Part shown: piece by piece, positions 22,746 to 34,649 of the stretch
Position numbering within the stretch: the first letter of the stretch is position 1
How the letters are laid out: the number at the start of each line of letters is the position of its first letter
DNA from: Diplolepis rosae
Taxonomy: Eukaryota; Arthropoda; Insecta; Hymenoptera; Diplolepididae
DNA length: 64,000 bases
NCBI GenBank assembly: GCA_030998225.1
Contig: JAPYXD010000045.1
Coordinates: 1,364,001-1,428,000, forward strand
Direction: 5' to 3'
Notes under the pieces: model-generated
Told to the model about the DNA's origin: nothing
The model's database searches: none
What the model saw: only the letters and a program-made list of their open reading frames with translations
Translations under genes and position numbers: made by a program

Positions 22746-23067
22746 CGATCTTTCCCAACATACAAAAGAGCAGGCAAAATTGTGGATTGTAACGAGACAA
22801 TAAAAATGTAATGTGTACAATGATAAATGTAAAAATGACTTCTAAAAGAGAATGTTGACATGTAACTCTAAGTTACTAGTGAACGTAATTTTTTGTATTT
22901 AAGATATAAAATTAAATTGTTTATAACAAAAGGTAGAAGAGACCAATATTAAAAAATTAGAGAAAAGTATAAAATTTAAAAATTGATCTGTAAGTTCAAG
23001 AAAACATTCAAATCTGGACGGAACTCTGAAATTTCAATGCTGATCAAATTTCAAACTTCCGAAAAAT

Positions 23068-23425
23068 TGCATTGATGTTTAAATTTATTATCTCGAGAAA
23101 GTTTTACACCGCTCAGAACAACAATTAAATTAGATCAAATAATTAAGCATGTGAAATGGAAACGATATTTCTTATACTTTATCAGCAGAAAGAAAAGAGA
23201 TTTTTCTTAATATTTTTTTTATCCTTAAGTGGGCTGAATTAAGCGTTGCTGAATTTCGTTGATGCCTCAGAAAGAAGCAACTTTTGTCTCTATCTTGCAC
23301 GAAGTGACCCACGCAAACACACCTTTCCTTTACCTAGAATCCGATTCGTGAATTAGAGGGCGAATAAAAAAAATGTGCTTCGTACAAGACAAGCCAACGT
23401 GCCTTTAAACGAAGTTCCTTCCCTT
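23068..23425 (+). repeat. dispersed repeat family E, copy 2
   Basis: Direct-orientation homolog of 18302-18700, about 4.7 kb away, with the same order of landmarks. It ends at a matching point (AAACGAAGTTC) beyond which the two copies diverge. Confidence 0.8.
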
Positions 23426-23429
23426 TGCT

Positions 23430-24732
23430 AGATCCTGCCTCAATTTTATTCAGGATATTTTATAAAAATGACTCCTTCTCGATTTGGGATTCAAGAAAGT
23501 GTAGTTTTCTGCGATCTCTCTCGTTCTTATCTGAGAATGCACGGAGATGATTATTTTTTATAGTTTCATGTTTGACCATTTCTACTGGTTCCCCATTTTT
23601 GATCATTGCAAATCAGGGCAGTCGCTCAAGCCCCTCCTTTGACAAAATTCAGAAAGGTAGGAAAAATTTCCTACCAATTAGAGAGAAAGCGAGGTGACGA
23701 GTACAGTGAAGAATCACCAAAAAATCACTTCGGTCTCAGCACCCACTTAAGATAGGTTCCAGTGGCCGTCTGGATCCGGGAAAAAAGTTACGACCCTTTG
23801 TCGCTCCCAGTTTCCCAAAGATCTTAAACATTTCACGGAGAGAGAAGGACTTGATGGTTGTTTGACTGCATTGTAGCATCAGCCAACCAATTATTTTGAG
23901 AGCTTTTCAACATATATTGACCTGACCCCCCCGTGGATGATCGGAATTCATTGGCTGCGGCAAATTGTTTTGATTTATTCTAACTCGCGAAATAATGAAC
24001 GCAATTTAAATCACTCCTAATTAACAAGGACAGTTTAGTGCTTCTATTTCTCGAAATCTCCAGTGGTGATTCCCTCTCTGCTATAACAGAGTAAGCGTTA
24101 GCCACTTATCTACTCTTAACATACTTGGAACATAAAAAGAAAAAACCTGAGTGTGACTTCATACCCTTAGTGAATTTAGTCTTTCCCCTTTTTTATGTTC
24201 AAGTCCATGAGGACTCTGCCTTCTACCTCAGGGAAGCTAGCATTAGAGATCTTTATTCCTTTCCCTCCAAAAAAAAAAAAACCTAGTAAGCCATTGATAT
24301 TTTGGAAAATGGAAGGACATCTTTTCGGTAACATGGGATTGAAAAATCTAGAGGAATTATTGATAGCAGATGCTGAGCCTATTTAAAAAATAAAAAAAAA
24401 ACACAAAAACATGTAAAGTAGTGTAAAGGTGACGAGTTGATTTATGAAAGACATCGCGATAATCGGATTCTTTCTACATTAAAACCTTTATCATCATCCT
24501 TTTTTTTTATATATACGAAAATGATATGCCGTTAATTACAAATCTATATTGAAAGTGAAAGAGTAGTTTTCGAACTGTAAAAGTAGAGGCGCGCATTAGC
24601 TCGCTAACATTCTCGGGCGACAGCTGTCGAAAACGGAGTCTTGGGCCAATTACCTGCCTAGATCAACCTAATTACATTAGAAATCATTAACCTTTTTGAC
24701 CTGTCAGTAGATGATGCTTATTCTGTTGACTG
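23430..24732. other. no supported gene
   Basis: Mixed sequence without recognisable domain or repeat ends. The GC-richer stretch near 24590-24650 shows nothing identifiable. Confidence 0.4.
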
Positions 24733-25026
24733 TTGAAATGTGTTGAAGAAAGAGTCATAACGGCTATAACCGAAGCTTGCATCTTTAATGATGGCATGAG
24801 CAGCATTTTAAGAATAATGGAGGCTTTGGAGATGCCCGTTGGGACAGAAAGCTACAACTTTGCACGGGAAAGAGATGAACAGCGCATGAAACTGTCCGAG
24901 CGCTCCCTCAACGATGGGTTCAAAAAAGCCCGTAAAGAAGCCATGCCCATCAGAAAGTCAGCAAATAAAGATGTCATGTATGCAGAAGGAATGCTGTATG
25001 GGCCTGGTATCGCAGATTGGAGGTAA
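24733..25026 (+). pseudogene. C-terminal part of an unnamed mobile-element ORF
   Basis: A 97-codon plus-strand frame reading ACIFNDGMSSILRIMEALEM, then a basic helical segment (RMKLSERSLNDGFKKARKEA) and ending EGMLYGPGIADWR. Unnamed, repeated arthropod and cnidarian ORFs have the same tail: an alternating 'FN-G' helix, a basic helix and a final YGPG motif. They look transposon-borne. That comparison is from memory. The frame has no ATG, being open only from a stop at 24727, and runs into GTAATT, a possible donor, so it may be a last or internal exon of a decayed gene. Confidence 0.45.
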
Positions 25027-25069
25027 TTTTCATTTTAATCATTTTTAATCACGAATAAACCATAAAGAA

Positions 25070-25565
25070 AAGATAATTCTGTATGTTTTGTTAAAACAAA
25101 TGAAACTCCTCGGGATAATAGATCAAAAACTCTAGAAAAATTTGGAACCTAAACAAAATTAAAAAATTTTCAAAAGGAAACAGCAAAAGAAATTAATAAG
25201 GGAAACCACTATCATTTTGCTCTTCGGATTGGAGAAGAATCTAAAGACAATTTATCTGAAACCTTAAATAAAATAAAATTGTCAATTTACTTGGAAAGAA
25301 ATAAAATTAATTTTTTATTTTTTTTGCGAATTCACTTACAAAAGTAATAGTTTGTAACAGCATAACGCAATATCCGACAAAAAAACAAAGATCACAATTA
25401 ATTGAAGAAGCTCACTCCTCAGCATTAGTAGGCTATAAAGGCGTCACAAAGACCTATTATCGAATTCGACAAAAAATTTTTTAAGAAAATATGAAAGTCG
25501 GCATTCAAAATTATATTCAAGGCTATTTACAATGTGAAATAAAAAAATTAGTTCGAGTAATATGT
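25070..25565 (+). pseudogene. errantivirus (Ty3/gypsy) pol relic: integrase zinc-finger region
   Basis: Plus-strand frames, broken by stops, show the segment between RNase H and integrase, then AHSSALVGYKGVTKTYYRI and YIQGYLQCEIKKLVRV, which is the HHCC zinc-binding start of a gypsy integrase. The second zinc His is Tyr (GYKG) and one Cys is missing. It is an old genomic copy and non-functional. It is separate from the minus-strand relics at 28-36 kb. Confidence 0.7.
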
Positions 25566-25654
25566 TCTTGGTCAAGTAAGCACCCGGGATTAAATTTGTT
25601 CTTCTACCAAAGTTTCGATCGCGGATTGCTAACTCCCCGTGTTCGAATTAAAGG

Positions 25655-26890
25655 GCGAGGTGTCACATCCCGCGACTCTATCGACTCAAACTACAAACAT
25701 GTGACGAACCGCATATATACACTGCACTGCAGCTCCCTTATCATGGCGTTCGGTGGGGTACTTCCACAACGTTACTCATGTGAGCACCCCCACCGACTAC
25801 CGAGCTGCGCACGCAGCTACCCACACCGCTCGCGGACAGTATAAAAGGAGCTCCCATAGGAGGGTATCTCTGACCACGATCGCCACACACCTGGTGGAGC
25901 CGGACCGAGCGTCAACCGTTGGGTGCCACCATGGTCGACTATCGGTGAGATTTGACACCCAGCTTTTGGTGCCCCTGACTGGATGTTGCTCCAGGCAAAT
26001 CCAGGTGTTGACTGATGGGACAGACGTAGCCGTACCCTCGTCGAGTACCAATGAATAAGTGCACCCATGATTGGTCCTCGGCGAAGAGTAGAGCTTGACG
26101 TCAGGTGCCTCTGATCGAATTCTGCCCAGGCCCTGTTAACCGACGTATCACCCGGAAACCTCTCGACACCGGTCTTCCTGGTGCAGCCATATTGCGCGTC
26201 GAAGGATGGGTTCCCCTATGGCCGGCCTTCGACACAGGCTGAGGATCAGCGTCAGGTGCCCCTCACTGGCCTCGGCTTCGATGACACCAGGACGACGACC
26301 AGGGACCTATTCGGCAGGAGCACGCGCCTAGCGTCAGGTGCCCCTGACTGGGCGTGGCTCAGGTGAACACTAGGTACACCAGGTGCACTCGACTGTAACC
26401 GAACATACCCAAACGTACCGGGCCGATCTCGAACATACCCGAACATACCCGAACGTACCCGATTGTCACCAAATGTGACAAAACAGCTCTGTATGATACC
26501 GAATGATACCTGACAACACCTGAACGACACAAAATTATTAAAATACCGTGCTTTGACCAAGGGCAATTTTCATTGGCCATGGGGTGAGAAGACGGTGTGT
26601 GTGACGTCAGGTGCTCCTAATCACACCTCTGCCCGGTTCTCTCCAGGGCATCGTAACCTAACCGTTTCACCGGACAAATTTACCGACCGAGTGACACACC
26701 AGTGCCCTTGGCCCTCGGAATACCGCCATGCCCGAGGCTTTGAGGGTAGGGCGCCAAAACTCAGATGCCGTTAAGTGCTGCCCTCACTAAAAGACAGCGA
26801 CTAGACAGTGAGAAACTGACGAGTCGTCCGGACGAGACTTAAGGTGAACGCGCCCCCCGAGGGAAACCGGGCTGCAGCACTAATTGTAAA
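25655..26890 (+). repeat. GC-rich LTR-like block with TATA box
   Basis: Base composition rises sharply. The block begins near TGTCACATCCCGCGAC (25660), contains a TATA box at 25840-25846, recurrent GTCAGGTGCCYCTGACTGG-like phrases (about 25964, 26099, 26251, 26333) and a 10-bp tandem GAACATACCC array near 26400-26465. An LTR or other promoter-bearing repeat is plausible, but I could not fix two matching ends or a duplication. Overlapping frames on both strands look like GC-rich by-products. Confidence 0.45.
25840..25846 (+). promoter_or_regulatory. TATA box
   Basis: TATAAAA preceded by GCGGACAG and followed about 30 bp later by GTATCTCTGACCAC, which could hold an initiator. It is in the GC-rich LTR-like block; no transcript unit is confirmed. 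Confidence 0.4.
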
Positions 26891-27939
26891 CTGCGGATTT
26901 ATTAATACACCGATCTTTATGTGCTTGATTTACAGAGATACATAAATAATGACACGAACCGCTCCATAGCCCAACCAGAGAGGCCTGTGCCCTCGCACCC
27001 ACCCGTTTCGATACACCTACACACACACCCTCACATACATACACACTAAATACACACACTGACACTGGCATACAATCTATTGTTTTATATTCGCCCAAAT
27101 ACACATACACACACAGATTTACCATCCTATTGCATTTTCTATTTTGTATTTTTATTGATAATCTTTTCTTGAATAAACTCTCAAAATAATATATACATCA
27201 ATATGGAATTACTATGTGCCGTTATAATACCCACAAAAGACAACAAATCGACTGACCCAAAACGAAGGTGAATGAAGCCCTACAGTACCAACACACTACC
27301 GCATGCGCTTATCACACATATAAGAGTCACTACATGTACCTTGTAATAACATGTAACTCGTCATAGCATATAGCTTTTCATAGTTGAACTTTCAAAATCC
27401 TATAAAAATCGAAAGTTCCAACAGAAGTCAATCCAGTCTCATCATTTTTTATACCATGAGTTCAGTCCAGTCTAGTCCAGTCTCAAAAAATTTTTTCACT
27501 GCAAGTTTAGTCGAGTCCAGTTTTAATTCAGTAAAATCGACGCCACAACATGAGATCTACGAGTTCAACGACAGTAGAAAGTGAAGGGGAGTCGCCTTAG
27601 AGAATCCTCTAGAATAGCCGGGATCAAGAATCAACCATCCCAACACGGGGACCACAAAGTTTACAGCCTAATTGAGACTCATCTTAACATCCACGAACGG
27701 AGGACTCATGATACAATATTCAACCAACTGGACTTTATTATAATTAACTTACTTCCAACGAAGGATAATTACAACCATCTTTGAATCTTTTATATTATTA
27801 CCATTTACACGGTGCTTACTTACCGTATATTTTATGTTAATAAATATATTTGATATAATTAATTGATAGGCAGTAGACCAAATATATCTATTACTATTTT
27901 ATCGTTTGTATTCGTTATTACGTCGTCTTCCATCTCTCT
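26891..27939. other. no supported gene; CA-rich stretch at 27010-27115
   Basis: Contains scattered CACACA runs around 27010-27115, then AT-rich sequence. A segment near 27430-27540 repeats AGTCCAGT words. No recognisable coding region. Confidence 0.4.
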
Positions 27940-29230
27940 CCATTCTGCAAGCTATCTTGCTTTGTCTACTATTATGCTTTTTCCAGAATGTTGATTTATT
28001 ATTGATCTGTGTGCCTCTTTTAATACTTTTTTCCTTTCTCCGATGTGGAGTAATAATGTTCTGCTCCATTGATGGTTCGAAATATAAAACAACACAGGTG
28101 TCCTTCTCGTTCCGAGTTCTACATTGTAAGCGTCAGTTGTTGGGGTGAATTCTTTATTGTAATCAGAATAACGTAATACCGCGCCAAGCATGACAAATTT
28201 TTTAATTGTTCAAATGCTTTTTTATGTTTTTATGTCCACTTGAAAAGTTGAATGGCCTGGCACTATCTTTTATAATGTCATTGTCTTGTAATTCTCTCAT
28301 TCGGGTACAGAATTTTTCTTTGTGGTATTCAGGCGGACTATAAGATTTTATGTGATTTACCTGTGTTTAATATTATTTCGTGTTTAATGAGTGATGTACG
28401 AGACAGGGGGTCATTATCTAACGTAAAACATCATTGTAGTGTGAAATGATTTTCCATATTACATCCGCAGTTGGTTTTTTTTACATGATCTAATCTGGTC
28501 TTAGTTAATAAATTTTTTAGTTTAGCGTCCGAATATTCTACTCATTTAGTTTGTTCTTCTAAGATTATTGTTATTTTTTTAATTGGCGTGTATGTAGGTA
28601 GTTTGATTTTGAAGCATTAGTTTCTGTAATTATTGAAAGGTAGGGTCATCCTTTCATCTTGTATCTTGTAGATTTAATCAGGTACGTGTTCGTTATCTTC
28701 TATCTAAACATCCTGATTCGCTGAGGGTGTCATTAAGTTAATCTTATTTGCGTGGGCTATGTGCACGGGCACGTAATTACCGTCGCCAATCAACGGCATT
28801 TTATTATTTTCTATCATTCATTCTATCATTCTATCATCATTTCATTCATACTTTTGAAAAAATGTTAAACCGATGATTCCATCTCCTGGTAGTGAGAAAT
28901 CATTGTTAAATAGACGGAATAAGTGTTTGTTACCAAAATATCTCAGGTAGGTTATTTCTTGTGAGACATGTTTATTATTAACCGTAATGGAGTTTTTTCT
29001 CATTTCAATTATTGCTTGATCTATCTTAATTATTGAATCCTCTTCCATTAAATTAATCGATGAACCTGAATCGACCAACGATTTTCATCCTCTTCCGTCG
29101 TATTTTCTTCCAAGGATTGATAGTAATCTTCCATGGACTGTGCAACAGAGAAATACTGATTTCTTCATAAACAACTTCTGTATTGATGTTACTTTTAAAC
29201 TTTAATAAAAGGTTATCAGGATCGCCAATA
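27940..29230 (-). pseudogene. errantivirus (Ty3/gypsy) relic: protease, partial RT, RNase H
   Basis: Read on the minus strand from high to low coordinates. The frame 29078-28842 has the retropepsin start VDSGSSINLM and GIIGLTFFQKY. Next come N-terminal reverse-transcriptase segments near 28420-28250. Then 28191-27952 has the RNase H start (AVLRYSDYNKEFTPTTDAYN). The RT palm with the catalytic YxDD is missing, so this is an internally deleted, frameshifted old copy. It lies downstream of the relic at 33.7-36.2 kb on the same strand but in the wrong order to be one element, so at least two insertions are represented. Confidence 0.75.
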
Positions 29231-29239
29231 ATATGTTCA

Positions 29240-29610
29240 AATTCACAGTGCTCGATGTTGTCAGTTTATCTCAAGTGTGTTTTGCGATTTTTTCAATGGC
29301 TAAGAATATCGAACAGAGAATTTGTCTCAAATTTTGCATTGCAAATGGAATTTTGTTCAACTTTATCAAAAACACGTGCATATCAGTGGTGCAGTGCATT
29401 CAAAAGCGGTCGAGACTAGGTGGAACATTTGCCTCGCTCTGGACGGCCATCAACGTCTTCAACTGAAGTTAACATCGCTAAAGTGAAGAAAATAGTGACT
29501 GAAAATCGTCATTTAAGCTTAAGAAAAGTAGCCGCTGAACTTTCTGTGTCTCACGAATCAATTCGTACCATTTCAAACGATTGTTCGGGCATGAAACGCG
29601 TTGATTCCTG
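29240..29610 (+). pseudogene. mariner fragment, sister of 14294-15078
   Basis: Begins TTCACAGTGCTCGATGTTGTC, as at 14294, then ATGGCTAAGAAT (the ATG lost in the other copy) and the N-terminal half of the transposase (HLPRSGRPSTSSTEVNIAKV). Small deletions put the two helix-turn-helix parts in different frames. It stops after the HTH region (about NDCSGMKRVD). Both copies start at the same upstream point. Confidence 0.85.
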
Positions 29611-29649
29611 GTGCTTTTTTAACAGATTGTGTAATAAATGTACATTAGA

Positions 29650-30350
29650 ACTAAACCTAACGATGAATAGCCGATATATAAACAAATTTCGGATTCTTTT
29701 TCGCTCTAAGAACGGGTTCGTCGCTTCCGTTTAATTTTATTCAAAGAGTTTTCAATATCATCTAGGGATTCAATTGGCTTGATTGCTTTTTGCAGAGGTA
29801 ACATTTGTGATTCTAACAATGATAATTCATCAGTATTAAACGGTATGTTGATTGATTTGTTTTAGTAAGTGATTGTTCTGATTTCAGAAGTTTTTTGTAG
29901 TTTTACAATCGTGCTGTTAGTATGAAGAATACAATCAGATAAAGTGAATTGCTAAGAATTTCCGTCGCAAAGAATTTTTAGTTCAAGTTCTTCCTCAGGA
30001 ACTAATAAGCATCCTTTTTCGTTATTTAATTTGATATAAAGAAGTTCGTAAATTTTAAATGGAGACATTTCAAAAAAGCTATAGTCGAGACTTTTAGCGC
30101 TTGTTCTTATAATTTGACGATCGCAAGTATGAGTTTCTGATACCATCATTGACCATTAAAAATTCGTGTTCAGGAATAACAGCAAGAAAGACATTTCCAA
30201 TTTTTTTGAGGTTGGGGATTAGTAGTAAAATGGAGAAATATCCGGATTCTAGGAGGGATATTTTGATTGAATAAAGCAATTTTTTATTAGTAATTGCTAT
30301 ACTTATTTTAGAAATATCAATTAGATGTTGGTAGTTTTATTCGACTAACT
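29650..30350 (-). pseudogene. possible errantivirus env remnant
   Basis: Several minus-strand frames (30279-30094 and 30149-29952) are protein-like with regular hydrophobic and Cys content, and they lie downstream of the integrase/env start at 33.7 kb once the LINE is removed. Position and composition suggest the rest of an envelope gene, but I cannot identify a diagnostic motif. It carries stops and frameshifts. Confidence 0.3.
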
Positions 30351-30481
30351 GAATTGAGTAGTTACTATTATATTTTTCTCAAAAGATTGAGTTCCTTCAT
30401 AAGCATTTATATCCTCACTTAGCTCATTAACAATTCAAGTGCAAATTGTTAATTGATTCGAGATTGTTGCATTTCTTGTAT

Positions 30482-30641
<160 letters not shown>

Positions 30642-30899
30642 AGTTACTAATAAAAACAATTTATAAATATTTATTTACTATTTATTAGTGATTATTGAAT
30701 AAAAAAATTGCATATGATGGAAATAATGATAACAATAATAGTGACAACGGCGTTAGTTTTTTAATGTTTGCAGCTATCAATAACGATAATATTAGTTGCT
30801 ATTAATCAATTATCAACCATACATATTGTTTATTGTTCTAAGTTTATAATTTATAAAAATAATAAAACATTAACAATAAAAAAAATTGCATAAATTAGA

Positions 30900-30987
30900 T
30901 TTAATTATTAATAAAGACAATAATAATAAAATAATAGTCATGGAACATTGTATATAACAACAATAATAATAATAATATTGATAATAA
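30900..30987 (+). repeat. AAT-rich microsatellite, left side of LINE insertion
   Basis: AATAATAAT tracts directly abut the poly-T end of the LINE. The same kind of tract resumes on the other side at 32858-32925. Confidence 0.85.
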
Positions 30988-32857
30988 TTTTTTTTTTTTT
31001 TTTTTTTTTTTGTAGGAAGGGAGAAATGCTTTATGCACCGTCAAGGGGACTCCATGCCCCCCTGGTGTGTGGGACTCTGCTGCTCGTGCAGCCCTACCCA
31101 CTAAAACTCCCTCCCTGTCTCTAGGGCATGGAATCCCACCCCGGAATCGCCGTTAGGCATTACTTCAGGGTGGGGGCCATCTTGAGGCAATTTTGTTCTC
31201 TTTTCCTCGCTTCTTCTTCTTCTCCTGTTCCCTGGAGTCCATCTTCCAGGTCAGCTCTTGCGGCTTTTTACGGCCTCCTTCTAAGAGCTTTTCCTCTCTT
31301 ACGGTGCAGAGGTAGCATCGTGGTTGCCTATTGCAGTCTGGCCCGCGACAGTCCGCTACCATACGGCCAAAGCCAAGGCAGCGGTAGCACCGATTGAGAT
31401 CCTTTCTCCTACGTACCCTGCAAGATACTCAACCAATCTTAATTTGGGCCACCTTGAGAAGTTCCAAGGCTCTAGCCTCCTCCAATAGCACATATGCTTT
31501 TTTGTTCTCTCTATAGGGCGTCTTCGTTAGGGGGACCCTAAACTCTATCTCCGAATCTTGCTCGAAGAAACCTCGTACAGCCTCCTCGACGTCTCCGACT
31601 TCAATGCTTGGGTCTAGATCGGCGATCTCGACCTCAATCCGGGGAATAAGATGACGCACTATCCCACTAGCTCCAACTGCCTCTTTGAACGCGGTGTCCA
31701 GCCGCTCTCTGTCTTTTTTAGAACATTTCAGTTCTACTATCAAGTCCTTCGATCGCGTCTCCCTGATTCCATGAACTGTGGCGCCCAGTTCGTCAGGGTT
31801 GACGCGCTTTTTGAGCCCGCGCAGGATTTAAGCGTAGCTCATTCCCTCGCTGGTTTAATGAGCACCGCTTCTGGCGCGCACGGCGAGATTTCTCCTGCTT
31901 TCTGGAGAGCTTCTTCTCTTACTTATTCTTCTTTCGGACGTCCTTCCTGTTAGGAACCGCCACCCACTCCTTTTCTTTGTTGGAGGCTTTCGGTCTCCTC
32001 TCTGCCGGCTTCTTCGCCGCAGACACCTCCGGACTCGCTGTTGATTCTCTCGGCCGTTTGCGGGTGTCCAGTGTGGGCCTCGTAGCCGGCTTTGGGAGGT
32101 TTTGGCTCTCCTCGTCTGCAACTTCCTTACTTTTCGATGGTCTTACCTCCTTCATTTTTTGTACCATCAGACCTCTCATTAGGTACTCGAAGGAGTCGAG
32201 GTAGCAGACGGTATCCTCTATATCATACCGCAGCGCCCCGAGCTCCTTCTTCGCCTCCTGTATGCCGTCCCTGATAGGGAAGTGCATATTCTTCTTGGTC
32301 CTGGAGAAGCTCTCTATCTTCTGTAGCGCCGATTCCTCCTTCTTGAGGATCTCCAACTGCTTCTCATTGCGCTCGTGAAGCCAGTTCCGGCACTGCCGTA
32401 CTTGGGACTTATCGGTCTCGAATGCATCCACCGTCTCCTCCGTCACGTCTAACTCCCCTCCAAACAACTCCTGACACATCGTTTTGTTTAAATTTTTCAT
32501 CTCCATCTTAATCCCATGAGTAGCTAGGGAAGCGATCAGTCCACCTCTGCAGAGCCCCGCATGCAGGGGTATGGACTCAATACTCTAGGAGGTGGCCTGG
32601 TTTCCTAGAGACACCGTGTGAGACACCACTCCCTGGTGCCATGCAGCCCTCGGCACGGTAGTTAACACCTTGGCTTGGGGGTTATTCCTTCGGGACCATC
32701 CCTGGAACATTGTCCGCGACTGCTTATTTAGTTTTGTATCCGTATTCAGCAGTAACCCTCGGTACAGGGCCCCTCTATCCGCAACCTGAGGACGCGCCCG
32801 GTGGCCTGTTCTAGGGCACCCTGATCGATTTCCGAGGAAACCAATGCAGGACCGGGA
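30988..32857 (-). mobile_element. R1-clade-type LINE, ORF2 missing, inserted in an AAT repeat
   Basis: Read on the minus strand: a 5' untranslated region of about 350 bp, a gag-like ORF1 relic (about 31165-32506), then about 150 bp of 3'-UTR-like sequence ending in an A tail (T run 30988-31011). No endonuclease or reverse transcriptase is present, so the roughly 1.87-kb copy is deleted and non-autonomous. AAT tracts on both sides imply insertion into that microsatellite. Confidence 0.8.
31165..32506 (-). pseudogene. LINE ORF1 (gag-like, CCHC knuckles), broken
   Basis: The first frame (32506-31919, 195 codons) has a coiled-coil-like charged region and a basic Pro/Lys-rich stretch. After a frameshift near 31920 comes the region around 31865 (EAVLIKPA) and a 104-codon frame (31743-31429) with VNPDELG upstream and LIPRIEVEIADLDP. 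A TGA follows KIG, then a zinc knuckle CYRCLGFGRMVADC whose His is Arg, and DCNRQPRCYLC. This order is that of R1-type ORF1 proteins, which package the LINE RNA. Conserved breaks make it non-functional. Confidence 0.8.
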
Positions 32858-33679
32858 ATATTAATAATAATAAAAATGATGATGATAATAATAATAATAA
32901 TAACAATAATAATAATTTCAAATTAATTAGTTGTTTGAAAGGGTCTAGGGAGATAAGTATGTAAAAGTTGCCCCCACACGTATCAAGTCCAAATTTATGT
33001 CGTAAGTAGGCACCAACTAGTTATTCAATTTCCTAAAGTGGTAACCTTAAAACTACAGTTTTTTGGGAGTTATGGAAGGGGAAATCAAAATGAAAAAAAT
33101 TAATTTCCTCGAAAACGACTTGACCGATTTTGATGACCAAAATATATGTTATAAATACCAGCGAGACTAATTTATAAGAAAATTTTAAAAAATTTCAGAC
33201 AAAAAAAAGGGGTAAAAAAGTTTTTTTGGATTTTTCAAAATTTTTTTTTTAAGTTTTATTTGATTTATTTTTATTTTTATTTATTTTTTTAATAATCATA
33301 TGTATTATAGTAACATCTGAGTAGAAGGGTAAGAAATCGCGGAAATGTCCCCGGAAAAAAGCGATAGTAACAAATTATTAGTTTCACCTCGAGGGGATTT
33401 CTATATTCTGTACCTTTTTTGCAATTTTCTCTTGATTGAAGTCGTTAACCCTTCGTTTTTATAATACTAATAGATTCCTTGAAATCTAAAGTACTAGTAT
33501 ATATTTGATTTATGGGGACTTGTGATTTTTTCCGGAGTTTCGCCGATTTTGACGAGGAATCCCATAAGACTACGTGTTAAACTGACATTTTTTCGGTAGC
33601 GATTTTTTCGGCAATGACATCGTCAACCAAGGTATTTCTTTTTTCCAAATGAATCTAGCATATTTTATTAAGATAATCT
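32858..33679. other. AAT microsatellite then non-coding repeat-like sequence
   Basis: AATAATAAT tracts run to about 32925. Beyond that, phrases such as CTCGAAAACGACTTGACCG near 33108 have the flavour of common insect dispersed repeats. No gene is supported, though part may be decayed env sequence between 33.68 and 30.35 kb. Confidence 0.4.
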
Positions 33680-33967
33680 CTAAGTTTCAGAGCAGTCTGT
33701 AATTTTTTTCAAAAACGACCAAGCTACCTTAATTATAAAATTTAATTCAAATTTTCCAGTACAGTTTGTAAACATCATTAAAGTGGTAGTGTAGATTTCA
33801 CGAAGTTTTATAAATCTTTCGTTGATGTTTTCCTTCTCGACGACGACGATTAGATTCCAAGTCTCGTGGTGGAGCTGAGCCGGTCCAATAGTTTCTGCAA
33901 AGACTGTTGTGTACTTCAGGAATTTCGTAGTGATAATCTCCAAGATGGTGAGGATGAATGTCATCAA
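33680..33967 (-). pseudogene. errantivirus envelope-like fragment (N-terminal part)
   Basis: A 95-codon minus-strand frame directly downstream of the integrase relic. Its opening hydrophobic segment followed by a 'tryptophan-asparagine-leucine' block in a beta-rich context matches the start of insect errantivirus envelope proteins. It is cut short by the LINE-containing region. This is an old, broken genomic copy. Confidence 0.55.
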
Positions 33968-34647
33968 TAAGAAGAGATTCTTTATCTTTACGCTATAGAG
34001 ACGGTTTGCGTGTGTAAGGTAATGTTCTCCTTTTACGAGAACAAAATAATCGCTATTATTTACTTCCTCCTCAATTGGGAATGGGCGATTTCATTCCTTA
34101 CTTAATTTATTTTGTTTGGATTCATTGTGGATTAAAACAGGGTCACCTGGTTCGAAAATGTGTTGTGGAATGATGATTTTGGAACCTTGTTTTTCTTTGT
34201 ATTTTTGTTTTTATTTTCAATTTTTTTTTGTCCGGCGTAAATATTTTTCATGGCGTGTCTTCCATAATGAGACCAAATTCTCGTATTCTAATGTTGCACT
34301 GGCTGCTAACATTGATGCCAAATTAGCTTTTCTACCAAAAGCTCAAATGGTGAAAAACCAGTTCCTTCATGTTTCGCAGTATTGTAGGCTATTGCAATAA
34401 TTTTCAAGTTTTCATTCTAATCATTTTTATGCCCTTCTATAGCAGTTTTAATTAGGTATTTCACGGCAGAGTGTGCCCTTTCCAGTGGTAGATTGCTTTG
34501 TTGATGGAAAGCTGTTGTTTGGATGTGTTTAATTTTAAAGAGATTATCAAAGGTTTAAATCAGCTCGCAAACAAAATTACTCCCTTGGTCGATTAAAACA
34601 TGTTTCGGTAATGAGAATATATACATGTAGTGATCAAAAAGTCAATT
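33968..34647 (-). pseudogene. errantivirus integrase, C-terminal half
   Basis: Minus-strand frames, with stops, show the integrase core around DQGSNF (second catalytic acidic position), then HQQSN and ERAH, the position of the catalytic Glu, and downstream linker sequence. The TA-flanked transposon at 34650-35405 separates it from its N-terminal half. Confidence 0.65.
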
Positions 34648-34649
34648 TA

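Noticed and set aside
25753..26774. Several frames of 60-104 codons on both strands in the GC-rich block
   Set aside because: Mutually overlapping frames on both strands, with no motif; stop codons are rare because of base composition.
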